Counted from the stretch's first letter, positions 35,201-44,417 are shown. The stretch: 60,000 nucleotides of DNA from Adiantum capillus-veneris (GCA_014529385.2 CM043970.1:41473279-41533278); one strand, 5' to 3'. The notes: generated by a model not told the origin, from the letters alone. Program-made: numbers and translations.

Positions 35201-37444
35201 AGGCATCAATACAGGAGGTCGAGGCGCATCCTTCCAGGCTACAGGTGGTCTATTTGCCATCATACGTTTGATCATTAAGCAATCCTTAGCTTGGTGACCA
35301 TACCTACCACATGCGTTGCAAGTTCCATTAAATTTTACTCTAAACGTAGGGCACTCACTAGTGCTATGTGGACCTAAGCAAATGGAACACCATTGTTGCT
35401 CCCTTCTTGGATACATGTGACTATTTTGAGGGGGTCGATTATCCTTAAGAGACTCTTGGATTGCCTTGGTGAGGTCTGTCAAGAATGTCTCAAATACCTT
35501 TGGCTCATTGGCAATGGGCTTTGCAGTCATGGGTTCATACTCAATGGCTTGTGAGCTAGTGGATCTCGTGTCGGTAGACACCCTCATGCCTGCTATCATC
35601 AAGTTGTCCTCTAGTTGGATTGCATTGGCAGTGACATCTTCCCAGGTTGTGATACCTCTAATCACTAGTCCATTATAGATTCCTTCATTCCTCAACCCTC
35701 GAATGAATCGATCAAGTAGTTGGTTATTGTTGAAGCGCTCATTTACAGGGCAGCGAGAGTTTAAGTGCTTTAGACGACTAATGAAGTCCCTTACTGACTC
35801 TCCTTCCTTACGTTCGGCCTTCTGTAGCTGAGATGCTACACCCCAAAGCACACCTTCTCGTATGTACTCCTTTAGAAACAACCTTCGAAGGGTAGGGTAG
35901 ATTGTTTTCTCGTCCACCCTTAGGGTCCTATACCAATCTCCAGCCTTCCCACTTAACATCAAGCTTAAGGCATTGCACTTATGTAGTTCGTTGCGTTCCC
36001 CTAAGGAATCACATACTTGTTCAAACACTTCAATGTGTTTTCTAGCATCTTCGTCCCCATTGAATTTTTGCGTGAGTTTGGCAATTTGTACTGCCTTACT
36101 TCTAGGCTCTCTATCAGATACGTGACGCATATTTTCCGCGATAGATCGACCTATGGTTTGAGCAAACGCTGCCAAGTCACCTATGTGAGGAGGCAGGGCC
36201 GGTGGAGGTACTCTTGGAATCATATGTGGGAGAGGAACGGGTACCGGTATTGGCATATGTGTAGATGATGCAGGATATGGAACATAACCGGGCATAGGTC
36301 CACTCGGATAAGAGCTAGGGAGCGGCACTCGAGGAGCATAAGCAAGTGGTACTATTGGAGGTGTGGGGGTCATGTGTGCATAAGGGGCTAGAGGCACATA
36401 CGGTCGAGGCCCCATATTAGGTACTACGACACTAGGTAGTGGCACTGCGCTAACCGTAGATGTCATCGGTACATTCTCTGTCAGGCTTATCCCTGGAGTA
36501 AGCACTGTGTTTTCCTTGATAGAGGGTTGAGCCAAGTTAGGGAAACTAAAGTTTTCGCTCGGAGGCTCAGATTGCATAGAGACCCCAGGTGAAATGACGT
36601 AAGATGGGTCCATGGGGCTCATTAGAGGAGTCTCCATTTGTGATAGAGTAGGCTGTTGAGCCTTGCTCGTATCCAGAAATATCATGGGGCCAGCTGAGAG
36701 TATATTTACCCCTCGGTTTTTCCTTTCTGATTGAATAATGCCATGGATAACATTACATATCATTTTTTGTTGATCTTCGATGCTCGTGGCACTAGAGGTG
36801 GATTGTACAATCTCTATCCATCCTACATGGTAGGCGTGGCCAGAGTGTAGATCCGTCAACACCTCAGTGTGGAGGTCGTATGTCCAATGATCATTAATGA
36901 ACAATCCTTCTAGATTCGACGTGTTAACGGTTTCTTGTGAGGTAGAAGCAATGTTGCTCCCCGTGGTTTTACTTGTCACCAACGGTACTCTAGAGGGAAC
37001 TTCTGAAGGAGGCAGCTCAACAGGGCCTTCTTGGTAAGAAGTTGGTAGGATATCCACATGGACACTCTTTGGGGGTGTGGGGTCCACGTGCGATGTGAAA
37101 GGAGATTCCACTTCCCCACCCCCTTCGTGTGCTTCATTTGCATCAGGTTCCGAGCGAGTAGCTCTACCTAATGTTTCCATGAAACGGCTAAACATACTAG
37201 TACTAGGCTGTGGAGATTCGGGAGGTGCATGGCCTTCTCTCTCAGTGTTTTGGGTAGGGTATGCTTCCATGATTTCTGAGTCGGAGGAGGAATCACTAGC
37301 GGCTATTTTAGGGTCTTGGGTGGTGCTACCTTGTGTCCCTGCTGAGGGTCTAGAGCTTATCGTGGATGGGTAATGGGTGTCCGTATGAACAGAGGCACTA
37401 CCAATGTGCTCGTGTTCTAGCACCCACCCAGAGCGTAAGTGCAT
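32264..37444 (-). CDS. Gypsy E Gag-protease protein, 1726 residues
   Basis: Intact frame from the ATG at 37444 (MHLRSGWVLEH, a start seen in Athila/Tat-type Gag) to 32264. Residues ~50-430 are low-complexity and Pro-rich. A retrotransposon Gag domain (PF03732-like, 'FNGDEDARKHIEVFEQVC', 'GDWYRTLRVDE', 'LFLKEYI') lies at about 450-620. Four CCHC-type knuckles follow: near 683 and 705 (CNACGRYGHQAKDC), then near 860 (CYECGGPHRAAEC) and 897. A Lys-rich basic stretch (AKKKKTRRKKS) is near 965. The protease has LDGGAG near 1297 and ILGRPF near 1375. The C-terminal ~250 residues hold four W(V/I)PK motifs (about 1516, 1550, 1569, 1614). Gag would form particles and the protease mature them, with polymerase supplied in trans. 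An ORF of this length without a stop suggests recent selection or youth. Confidence 0.88.
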   Translation of the reverse strand: MHLRSGWVLEHEHIGSASVHTDTHYPSTISSRPSAGTQGSTTQDPKIAASDSSSDSEIMEAYPTQNTEREGHAPPESPQPSTSMFSRFMETLGRATRSEPDANEAHEGGGEVESPFTSHVDPTPPKSVHVDILPTSYQEGPVELPPSEVPSRVPLVTSKTTGSNIASTSQETVNTSNLEGLFINDHWTYDLHTEVLTDLHSGHAYHVGWIEIVQSTSSATSIEDQQKMICNVIHGIIQSERKNRGVNILSAGPMIFLDTSKAQQPTLSQMETPLMSPMDPSYVISPGVSMQSEPPSENFSFPNLAQPSIKENTVLTPGISLTENVPMTSTVSAVPLPSVVVPNMGPRPYVPLAPYAHMTPTPPIVPLAYAPRVPLPSSYPSGPMPGYVPYPASSTHMPIPVPVPLPHMIPRVPPPALPPHIGDLAAFAQTIGRSIAENMRHVSDREPRSKAVQIAKLTQKFNGDEDARKHIEVFEQVCDSLGERNELHKCNALSLMLSGKAGDWYRTLRVDEKTIYPTLRRLFLKEYIREGVLWGVASQLQKAERKEGESVRDFISRLKHLNSRCPVNERFNNNQLLDRFIRGLRNEGIYNGLVIRGITTWEDVTANAIQLEDNLMIAGMRVSTDTRSTSSQAIEYEPMTAKPIANEPKVFETFLTDLTKAIQESLKDNRPPQNSHMYPRREQQWCSICLGPHSTSECPTFRVKFNGTCNACGRYGHQAKDCLMIKRMMANRPPVAWKDAPRPPVLMPTPPVEQLPQHMVPRSQNVVQATPLPPPVLGPQLPHPRVAPMNQVGCEPSNAYADGCEEEIDTSIAYGFDTLEECPIYYMEDCWGQVKPVYQAAALASRGQNINTQARRPPLQCYECGGPHRAAECPIRLQKNAAQMQMNQGSTSAMPILTCNHCGIDHLIAQCPYNPNAPKITPLNLVEIASVTSPIPPVAPAYAITRSMLQGPGHILKERDTASVIQAKKKKTRRKKSQNTENSKPSFKTNIGTGDDPVYMNDLEDDSDLIDTMETRTNTTKGKTDKENRNMEPNENRIRENHKDPLKTPQVFPNPIQDPQDKPQGQKGKNRKKKIGTYPNPVDEIEQVKHLRGLVEETQRKLEPEPTQVKIHDTVFPTQVHPPHMNHRPLAISSIIQEGSEDRTSESEHTPFLLERMFNEGIPDSIEKYEIPSSPVPSQGPTPCKTPMNVAKLVDFMSSEVRTTIIAKLYGDPELFLALRAFLNGELRTGLPQFAQPNRPDSIMIDEENHGQSLDLDGHESVIEVPINELGQYFEGDESNATLSITTKGLTIKGILDGGAGVSIVTKDCWESMGKPRLSVTNIVVKMANGTIAKPMGMLKDLKIKVLGHKVRHTFIVMDFSKHLMSYEMILGRPFMREAQMVHDWSKNHVYLQFQDSVLRVDLVTGKVHPLGSKTIIDHRSDTTVHSAPLQYCYTCKKDIDIGQDSPYMDILPGMTESDNVDWVHLASTIDTWGNRGTTWVTPEGDEMHVPLNMLQAMHIASDKTHPNVTKKTYRWVPKASLVTIASAKKQKPCKKRTTCSKKSKKMLRWIPKRLLEAQGYYQGNDQIWVPKRRLCSYLSPDPSEPNPVAPKRINDRGKEKITEYYTPAPELVWVPKKERFVPPSSGRGESHEDSSSSCNTSIEVKASTQPPSIVVDLHEATKESTPPSVQESPDEPLQVRSWESTLPPLQLDETHRAVENYWLKSSPITNWNNWFQRVTSSFQTV

Positions 37445-37784
37445 GTGCTTCTGATACCCTAAGGTGTCAAAAAGCTGCTCTAGGAGGTCTTGTGACTAGT
37501 TTTTAGCGTGTTTTTTGTTTGTTTTTTTGCTAGATTTTTTAGAGCGTGTCATGGAATGGGCCGTGTGATAGCTCGAAACGAGCGTATCGGTCAGAGGGTC
37601 GTGCCGTGCTTTACAGCCCTCCGTTTGGTCACTCTATGCTCTCGGAATCCCTAAAACTGTCAATTTCCAGTAGGGAACTAGGCCCAAACTAGAAAGTCTA
37701 AGGGTGCAAGTGGGAAGAGAAAGGAGGAGAGTGGAGGACTTGTCCCACATGCTCTCATTCTCTCTTGAGGGAGTAGGGTATATA

Positions 37785-38499
37785 TATAAGAGTGAGTCTA
37801 GTATATATCATAGGACTGAGGCCTGGGCCTGGGCCTGGGCTTGGGCTTGGGCTTGGGAAAATGATTCCGATCCCGATCTATCTTTTATACAAACCAACCC
37901 GTCCGTTTTAAGAGTCACGTTTTTTATTTTCGAAAAATTTGGCCGCCCGCTCACTCGCGTTTTTAATTTCTGCAATTTTCTGCATTTCTGCGTTTTTTTA
38001 ATTTTCTGCAATTTCTGTATTTTCTGCAATTTCTGCGTTTTTTCTGCAATTTCTGCGTTTTTTCTGCAATTTCTGCATTTCTGCATTTTCAATTTCTGCG
38101 TATCTGCGGTTTTATAAGAGTGAGTCTAGTATATATCATAAGACTGAGGACTTAGGCCTGGGCTTGGGCTTGGGCTTGGGAAAATGATCCCGATCCCGAT
38201 CTATCTTTTATACAAACCAACCCGTCCGTTTTAAGAGTCACGTTTTTTATTTTCGAAAAATTTGGCCGCCCGCTCACTCGCGTTTTTAATTTCCGATTTT
38301 TTTTTTGTGCAGAAAATACAGAAATTGAAAACGCAGATATGCAGAAATTTCAGAAAACGCAGAAATTGAAAAACCGCAGATACGCAGAAATTGAAAACGC
38401 AGAAATGCAGAAATTGCAGAAAAAACGCAGAAATTGCAGAAAATGCAGAAATTGCAGAAAATTAAAAAAACGCAGAAATGCAAAAAATTACAGAAATTG
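37785..38499. repeat. Direct and long inverted repeats in the gypsy E leader
   Basis: A ~180-bp direct repeat occurs at 37785-37971 and 38112-38292 (from 'ataagagtgagtctag' to 'gcgtttttaattt'). Each copy contains a run of 'ggcctg/ggcttg' hexamers. Overlapping it is an inverted repeat: the arm at 37966-38114 (words 'tttctgcaa', 'ctgcgtttt') is the near-perfect reverse complement of 38369-38499 (words 'ttgcagaaa', 'aaaacgcag'). Arms are about 130-148 bp with a loop of about 255 bp. A transcript through the leader would fold into a long hairpin. Confidence 0.88.
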
Positions 38500-38695
38500 A
38501 AAACGCCGAACTTGAAAATGCAGAAATTACAGAAATTCAAAAAACGCAGACAATAGCAGAAATTGAAACTTGACAGCAAATGCAGAAAACGCAAAAAAAC
38601 AGAAATCTCCACACACTCCTTCCCTGCCTTTCCTATGATAGAAATTGCACCACAAGGAAGCGTAAAGTGCTAACCGAGCTTAGTGTAGGGCATAT

Positions 38696-38712
38696 CCCCG
38701 GCAACGGTGCCA
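38696..38712 (-). promoter_or_regulatory. Primer-binding site of gypsy E
   Basis: On the minus strand it reads TGGCACCGTTGCCGGGG, four bases inside the right (5') LTR. It is one base off the Asp-tRNA-type site TGGCGCC... used by Athila/Tat gypsy elements. Confidence 0.85.
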
Positions 38713-38716
38713 AAAA

Positions 38717-38959
38717 TGTGCACTCCTTGCCGCACTGTCGAAGCAAGGGACTTGCCAATACACCGTATGCGAGCCACAAACGGCTCCAAGCACACAACAA
38801 GCCTAAACTAGCAAGCTCAAGAATACAAAGGGTGTGTCACTCACCGCTCTACGCTCGCCTTCGTGGTGGATTCCTCGCCGCGATGAAGAAGAAGCTGCAG
38901 TCGTGCCGCGCTCAACCGCTTCGCCGCCGTCGTGCCTTCGTAATGCTCGATCGCACACA

Positions 38960-39013
<54 letters not shown>

Positions 39014-39307
39014 AGGAGGTGAAGAAGAAGAAGATGGAGATGGAGCAAGAGCACTCTTCAATTGCATAAATGAGAGAATGAGTAAAAATTAGGTTTAGTT
39101 GGCTTTTATAGGAGCTCACCCCATTCACACTTGGGCGCCCATGCTTAGCCAACTAATCCCTTGAATGTCCAAGTTAAAGTGCGCCTCTCATTGGCGATCA
39201 CTCTACCTTTCCCTATTGGATCGACAAGCCCGGTACCTGACTCTACCAAATACATAATACGCGTCCATCGTAGGTGATGGGGTGTCCGTGTGCCGTGAGG
39301 GTTAACA
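38717..39307 (-). repeat. 5' LTR of gypsy E
   Basis: 591 bp, highly similar to the left LTR; most of the length difference lies in an expanded CT/CA microsatellite (about 38961-39013). Target duplication TTCGT follows at 39308. Confidence 0.92.
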
Positions 39308-39312
39308 TTCGT

Positions 39313-40409
39313 CCTGTCCCTTGATATTTTCATACCAAGTATCCTCTTTGCAACACCTAAATTTTCATTGAAAAAGATTTAGACAGCTCCTCTTTTAGGT
39401 CTTTGATGTTCTGCATGTTAGTACTTGCAATCAACATGTCATCAACATACAACATTAGGATGATGAATTTCCCATCTCCCAAATTCTTCGTGTAGATGCA
39501 GTGATCCGAGTTGCATCTTGTGAATCCATGATTCAACATCCATCGATCAAACTTCAAGTACCATTGTCTTGATGCTTGATTTAAGCCATACAAGCTCTTC
39601 TTTAATCTGCAAACCATTTTCTCCTTACCTTTTACTTCATACCGCTTTGGTTGAAGCATGTAGATTTCCTCCTCTAAGTCACCGTGAGGGAATGCCGTAT
39701 TTACATCCATTTGCTCGAGATTTAGATCATGAGCAGCCACAAGTCTTAATACAAACCTAATTGAGTTCATTTTTACAACAGGAGAAAATATTTCATTGAA
39801 GTCAATACCTTTCTTTTGAGAAAACCCTTTTACCACAAGCCTAGACTTGTACCTTTTCTTCCCACCTTCTTCTTCCTTCAGCTTGTACACCCATTTGTTT
39901 TGAAGTGCCCGCTTACCTTTAGGCAACTCAACCAACTCCCATGTTTGGTTGCGATGTAGTGAGTCCATCTCCACTTGCATGCTCTTCGTCCATTCTTCTT
40001 TGGATTCATGTTGCAGAGCTTCTTCGTATGATTCTGGCTCTCCAGAATCTGAGATCAAGAGATGATTGAAGGAAGGAATAAACCTTTCTGGAGGTCTACT
40101 TGCTCTTGTAGATCTTCGGAGAATAGGTTGAGGCTCCTCATTTGGTTGACGTTGTTGCACATTGTCACCGTTTGTAGTCCTTGAGTCTTCACCGTCCTCA
40201 AGCTCCATGTACTCATCACCTGTTTCTTTTGTTTGTTTTCTTTCCAAGTAATCTTTGTACATATTTTTTTCGTTAAAAATTACATCCCTACTCCTTAAGA
40301 TTTTACCATCTTCAGGATTCCATAGGCGATACCCAAAGTCACCTTCTCTATAGCCAATGAAGAAACACTTTTTGGACTTTGCATCTAGCTTTGATCTTAG
40401 GCTTCTATC
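39313..40409 (-). pseudogene. Copia D reverse transcriptase, N-terminal part
   Basis: The frame from about 40409 starts with the integrase tail ('SKLDAKSKKCFFIGY'), then a linker, then RT: 'LQNKWVYKLKEEEGG', 'GIDFNEIFSPVVKM', 'QMDVNTAFPHGDL', 'YGLNQASRQWYLKF' and the catalytic YVDD near 39435. A frameshift near 39357 precedes the last RT residues ('GMKISRDR') at the gypsy insertion site. The rest of the RT lies beyond the nested element at 30051. Confidence 0.9.
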
Positions 40410-41534
40410 CACCGTTTGTTTCCGAATGTAATGTTGTGACCTTCATCGTCCAATTGTTGTGTAGAGATCAAATTTTTGCGAAGAGAAGGAACATGCCTAA
40501 TATCTTTAAGCTTCCATTCATTTCCGTTATCAGTTTGAAACTGTACCTTTGCCGACAATCTCACAAGCTTCATCATCTCCCAAGTATACATACCCAAAAT
40601 TATCTTTGGTGTAGTCTTGGAAATGTTGCTTGTGTGGTGTCGCATGGAATGAAGCCCCGGAATCTACTATCCAGGAATTAGACACATTGTCTAATGAGAG
40701 AATTAGAGCATCTTGCTCTACTTTACCTGCCACATGGGCCTCCGATGTTGGCTTGTTGTCTTGGGACTCTGTCTCCTTCTTCTTCTTGGACCAACAATCC
40801 TTTTTGACGTGGCCCTTCTTGCTGCAGTTCCAACATTCAAGAACTGACTTTGTGCGTGACTTGCTCCGCCTTGAGCGATCACGACCCTTTTGGTTTTTGA
40901 ACCTCTCCTTAGGCCTTCCTCTTGTTTCCACTAACAGTGCAGCACTTGATGATTCTCTTGTGCTTCTCCTTCGTATTTCTTTGCTTAGGAGAACACCCAC
41001 AACATCATCAAACTTAAGAGTATTTGTGCCAGAAATAGAATTACTTACAGCCATCACAAGGCTGTCCCAACTATCCGGTAGAGATGATAGTATAAGGAGA
41101 GCTCGCACTTCGTCATCGAAATTGATTTTCACCGATCGAAGTTGACTTATATTTGTGCTAAAGTCATTTAGGTGTTCTGCAACTGAATCCTTCTCTGCCA
41201 TCTTTAGATTGAATAAGCGCTTCATAAGAAATACCTTATTGGATGCCGATGGTTTCTCGTAGAAGTCGTCAAGTGATTTCATCAAGTCCTCTATGGTCTT
41301 CATCTCCGAAACATTGAAGGCCACCATTGACGCCAAGCTTAACCGGATTGTTCCCAGGGACTTTCGATCAAGGACAATCCATGCTTCATCTGCCATCGTT
41401 GCGGGCTTCTTTGCAAGAACGTCTAGTGGCAAATAGAGGTCCTTCTGGTAGAGATAGTCTTCAATCTGCATCTTCCAATGTTGGTATTTTTTGCCGTTGA
41501 ACTTCTCAATCTTGAGCTTCCCTTCCTCCGCCAT
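40405..41534 (-). pseudogene. Copia D Gag-protease, integrase deleted
   Basis: ATG at 41534 (MAEEGKLKIEKFNGKKY). The Gag region matches the plant copia UBN2 type ('RLFNLKMAEKDSVAEHLNDF'). The zinc knuckle is CWNCSKKGHVKKDC, near 40830. The protease site VDSGASFHATPH is near 40655. The frame is disturbed near 40540 and 40400, and jumps straight from the end of the protease ('ITFGNKRW') into the integrase tail of the RT segment. About 1 kb of integrase is missing. Confidence 0.88.
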
Positions 41535-41607
41535 AACTCCCACTCAATTCAAGGAATCCTTTCCTTGAGATAATTTAGCTACGAGAAAACCTTGCTTTGA
41601 TACCAAT

Positions 41608-42357
41608 TGTTAGTAAATAAGACGTAGCTAAATAGATAATTGAGTAGATTACTTAATAGAGAGAGACATATTTACATACACGAGATTATAGAGTAGAGAG
41701 AGAGAGAGAGAGAGTACACATGATATACGTGGTTCACCCAATGTGGGCTACGTCCACGGGAAAGCAGCCACTCAATGGCTTTAGTACTTCAAAACAAGAA
41801 GTAGTTTACAAAGGGATTATATCTTTAATGGAGCTCCCGCCTTGCTTCACTCTCACCATCTCACACTCACCTTGTTGCATCAACTTCACACTATAAAATG
41901 TGTCTAGAAATGGCCTCCTTTTATAGGCCAAAAGGGTTGCCCTCTCTCATGAGAGGCAGCCATGTGTAGCCGCCCTTGTGTAGATAAGTACAAATCAGAC
42001 CCTCCAATCCGCCCATGTGTGGCCACCCTTGAGAAGACAAGTCCGCTTTTGAATTCGGCCACCGACCACCGGCCATTGACTTCCGACCACCGGCCACCGG
42101 TCCCACCGGCCAACCAACGGTTGTTTCCCACCCACTTTCCGGCCGCCGGCCGGCCATAATATTTCGGCAAAAAGGAATATTCCGACGAGTGAAAAAAAAA
42201 TCCCTAAAGTTGCCCCTGAATTTTGGCAGTGAAAATTATGGTTTCCAGCAAGTGATTTTCCTTCACGCACGATGGCTTCTCCTTATAATGGGGGCCTTAC
42301 AAATGTGCACTTTTACCACAGAAGATTACAAGGGGTAAACCAGGCTCCATAATTACA
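41608..42357 (-). repeat. 5' LTR of copia D (full)
   Basis: 750 bp, TGTTAGTAAATAAG...AATTACA. It contains a GA microsatellite (41694-41715) and a GC-rich 'ccaccggcc' block (42055-42150). It is much longer than its partner at 28897. Confidence 0.87.
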
Positions 42358-42990
42358 ACTACTATGGTTAATCCTTCACAACAGTTTGTGGGTCGGAGAT
42401 ATTGCTAGAAAGCTCTTAAACCTTCCTCGACTCTGTCCCAGATGTCAATCTCAAGTGGAAACTATTGAACATTTCTTTTATTACTGCCCTTGTAACCAGA
42501 AAAGCCTGGCCTATTTACAACAAAGTCTTCAAATTGTTCACCCAGCTCCATTACGGCACAAAATTTGCTTCTAGGCATCTATAAAAATTTGGGCATAGCT
42601 CTTTGGAACTTGTGGAGGGATTCTTATCTTTGGAATGTCTGGCTCTCAAGGAATTCAGCTCTTTTCCAGGGTGTTAAAGAACACCCTTACTTCTCCCTAC
42701 ATCATGATATTCAGGCCATAAATCAAAAAGCCCTTTCTAGGATGGTTGAAGCTTCTTCAGACACATTGTATAGGGTCTTCAGAGGATCCAATCCAGTTGG
42801 CAACAATGGGTCTCTATTCTATTTTCATTGTACTCTCCCCAGAGGTTATTAATGGCCTCTAGTAATTTGTAACATCTCGCACTCCCCTCTTTAGCCTTGG
42901 GTCCCGAACCCCTATTATTGGAATTTGTAACTCTTTCAATTTTTCTTCTCTTTTTAATCTAATTTACTACTTTTCTGAAATTTTCTAACA
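42358..42990 (+). pseudogene. LINE (non-LTR retrotransposon) 3' remnant
   Basis: The plus strand encodes 'CPRCQSQVETIEHFFYYC' (about 42435-42490), the zinc-binding motif found after the RT of plant LINEs (zf-RVT type). Shortly downstream, after a stop at about 42572, comes 'ALWNLWRDSYLWNVWLSRN' (near 42600), matching the conserved 'W..W..RN' block of the same proteins. The RT itself is absent. The tail region ends in T/A-rich sequence with a run of seven A near 42990. Copia D abuts it directly on the left. It is a dead relic. Confidence 0.72.
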
Positions 42991-43135
42991 AAAAAATCGC
43001 ATGAAGGTGGATTAAAAGGACTCGGGAGGGAATGCGTGCGCGAGAACGTGCAGTCTGAATAATACTCTCCTATCATGCACCATAACCAGGATCCGAGGAA
43101 ATGCGTGCGCGAGAACGTGCACTCTAAATAATACT

Positions 43136-43450
43136 GGCTTTGGTTAAATATCGGCCCGGTAGGCCACGTGTAGGTGGGCGTGACTGGCCCAGCCGATCAC
43201 GTCGCTTTTTGAGGGGGCAGCAGACATTTTAAAGATATGTACAGCATGCGCCACATCCTGTTCAAATGCACACACGTAGTGCAGTGGTTAGGACAGTGCT
43301 TCTGGGACGCGAGGTCGGGGGTTTGAGACTGCATGTGTGCTCCGCGTGTTGTCTTTTTGGTCAACGATGACCTAACGGCTACATTCGATCGACAACCGAC
43401 ATGCCTTGCTTTGCCACGAGGCCTAGGAGGCCCAAATATAACCAAAAGAG
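43136..43450. mobile_element. Mutator-like MITE carrying tRNA-like A and B boxes
   Basis: The 315-bp insertion splits one of the repeat units upstream of the BAHD gene. The 9-bp target duplication AATAATACT lies at 43127-43135 and 43451-43459, and other copies of the unit show the uninterrupted text. The ends form imperfect inverted repeats of ~35 bp with about two thirds identity (left GGCTTTGGTTAAATATCGG, right reverse complement CTCTTTTGGTTATATTTGGG). Nine-bp TSD plus long TIRs fits non-autonomous Mutator-like elements. Inside are a pol III A box (TAGTGCAGTGG, 43277) and a B-like box (GGTTTGAGAC, about 43320), as in tRNA-derived SINEs. Confidence 0.8.
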
Positions 43451-44302
43451 AATAATACTCTCCTATCATGCACCATAACCAAGTTTCCCCTCGATTTCCC
43501 CCTCAATCCACGTTCGGCCTGCATGCAGATTATGCCAACGTATCCCACGTGAAAGGTCCTCACGTGAAACATGATTGTGGATGAGTTTTGTGTCGTTCGA
43601 GAGCCGGGAAGCGAGATGAAAGCTCAAAGAGACATAGCATGGCGGGCGGAGCTCTAAGCGCAGCGATGGCAAGGGCATGATGGCGATTGCTCCATTTCTT
43701 TTCCTGCCGAAGTTGAAGATCGAGGGCAAAAACTACTGCTGATAAGTCTCACCATTATTACCAACGTGTTACGTATACCACGTGAAAGATCCTCGCGATC
43801 TTCATAAAAATAGGAAAAATCTTTACTCTAGGAGGCTCGTAACTATATATGGGTTGACATGGTTCAGACTGTTTTCCGGACCCGCCACAGAATCGGGCGG
43901 CCTCTACCTACCCGTCGGACGAGGAGCTATTATGCCAACATTGCCAAGCAGTGAGCACTATACAGCGCCCATTCCGTTAAAACATTAACTCGCACACGAC
44001 CCCACCCTGCAGCAGCCAATGGCGTCAAAACATTACCTCCTGCAATTCGTGGGAAATGCAGCGGCAGATTTTGGCTTCAAGTGTGAACCGCATGAAGGTG
44101 GACTAAAAGGACTCAGGAGGGAATGCGTGCGCGAGAACGTGCAGTCTAAATAATACTTTCCTATCATGCACCATAACCAGGATCAGAGGGAATGCGTGCG
44201 CGAGAACGTGCAGTCTGAAAAATACTCTCCTATCATGCACCGTAACCAAGATTTCCCCATCAATCCACGTCCCCCCTGCATGCAGATTATACCAACGTAT
44301 CC

Positions 44303-44308
44303 CACGTG
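44303..44308 (+). promoter_or_regulatory. G-box upstream of the BAHD gene
   Basis: CACGTG lies 50 bp upstream of the TATA box. It is the core bound by plant bZIP and bHLH factors. Its context is repeated further upstream. Confidence 0.5.
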
Positions 44309-44357
44309 AAAGCTGGTCCTCGCGATATTCAATTCAAAAGAAGCGATATCCCGAGCC

Positions 44358-44367
44358 TATATATATA
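44358..44367 (+). promoter_or_regulatory. TATA box of the BAHD gene
   Basis: TATATATATA lies 51 bp before the start codon, giving room for a transcription start around 44390 and a short leader of about 30 nt. The position is inferred from spacing. Confidence 0.65.
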
Positions 44368-44417
44368 GGTGGGTGGTGCATAAGTAGATAGAGCTGAGGT
44401 ACAGCTGAGGTAGGAGT

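Larger units (their letters stand above)
30057..39307 (-). mobile_element. Gypsy-type LTR retrotransposon E, non-autonomous (Gag-protease only)
   Basis: The 9251-bp element is nested in copia D. Its target duplication is TTCGT at 30052-30056 and 39308-39312. LTRs begin TGTGC and end GGGTTAACA (575 and 591 bp). The primer site beside the right LTR reads TGGCACCGTTGCCGGGG on the minus strand, close to the Asp-tRNA site of Athila/Tat gypsy elements; a G-rich tract (ggaacgggggca) precedes the 3' LTR. The interior holds one 1726-codon ORF with Gag and a retroviral-type protease, but no RT, RNase H or integrase. It resembles the class of large gag-bearing non-autonomous elements that borrow a partner's polymerase. 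Confidence 0.92.
28897..42357 (-). mobile_element. Ty1/copia LTR retrotransposon, copy D (degenerate, hosts a gypsy element)
   Basis: The element is on the minus strand, with its 5' LTR at 41608-42357 and a shortened 3' LTR at 28897-29171. The primer site (rc of 'ctttgataccaa', ending 41606) matches initiator Met-tRNA. Without the nested gypsy element it is about 4.2 kb. Gag and protease are followed directly by the RT region; the integrase is missing through a deletion near 40405. The left LTR lacks its first 33 bp and has a further internal deletion of about 450 bp, so no target duplication can be shown. Confidence 0.9.
42991..44330. repeat. Duplicated segment upstream of the BAHD gene
   Basis: A ~70-bp unit with 'gaatgcgtgcgcgagaacg' and 'ctcctatcatgcaccataac' occurs at about 43030, 43098, 44122 and 44189, with a partial at 43451. 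The block from 'gcatgaaggtgga' (about 43000) recurs at about 44088, and the block 'tgcagattat(g/a)ccaacg' plus 'tcccacgtgaaag' (about 43524) recurs at 44281. The region upstream of the acyltransferase is therefore a two-copy duplication with an internal tandem repeat. CACGTG or CACGTGAA motifs recur at about 43548, 43561, 43778 and 44303. No gene is visible. Confidence 0.8.

Noticed and set aside
37704-38612. Phe/Cys-rich and Lys/Gln-rich open frames in the gypsy E leader
   Set aside because: They are translations of the 'ctgcaattt' inverted repeat, not genes.
43261-43345. A functional tRNA gene
   Set aside because: A and B-like boxes are present, but no cloverleaf with acceptor stem and anticodon arm can be drawn, and the sequence sits inside a TIR element.
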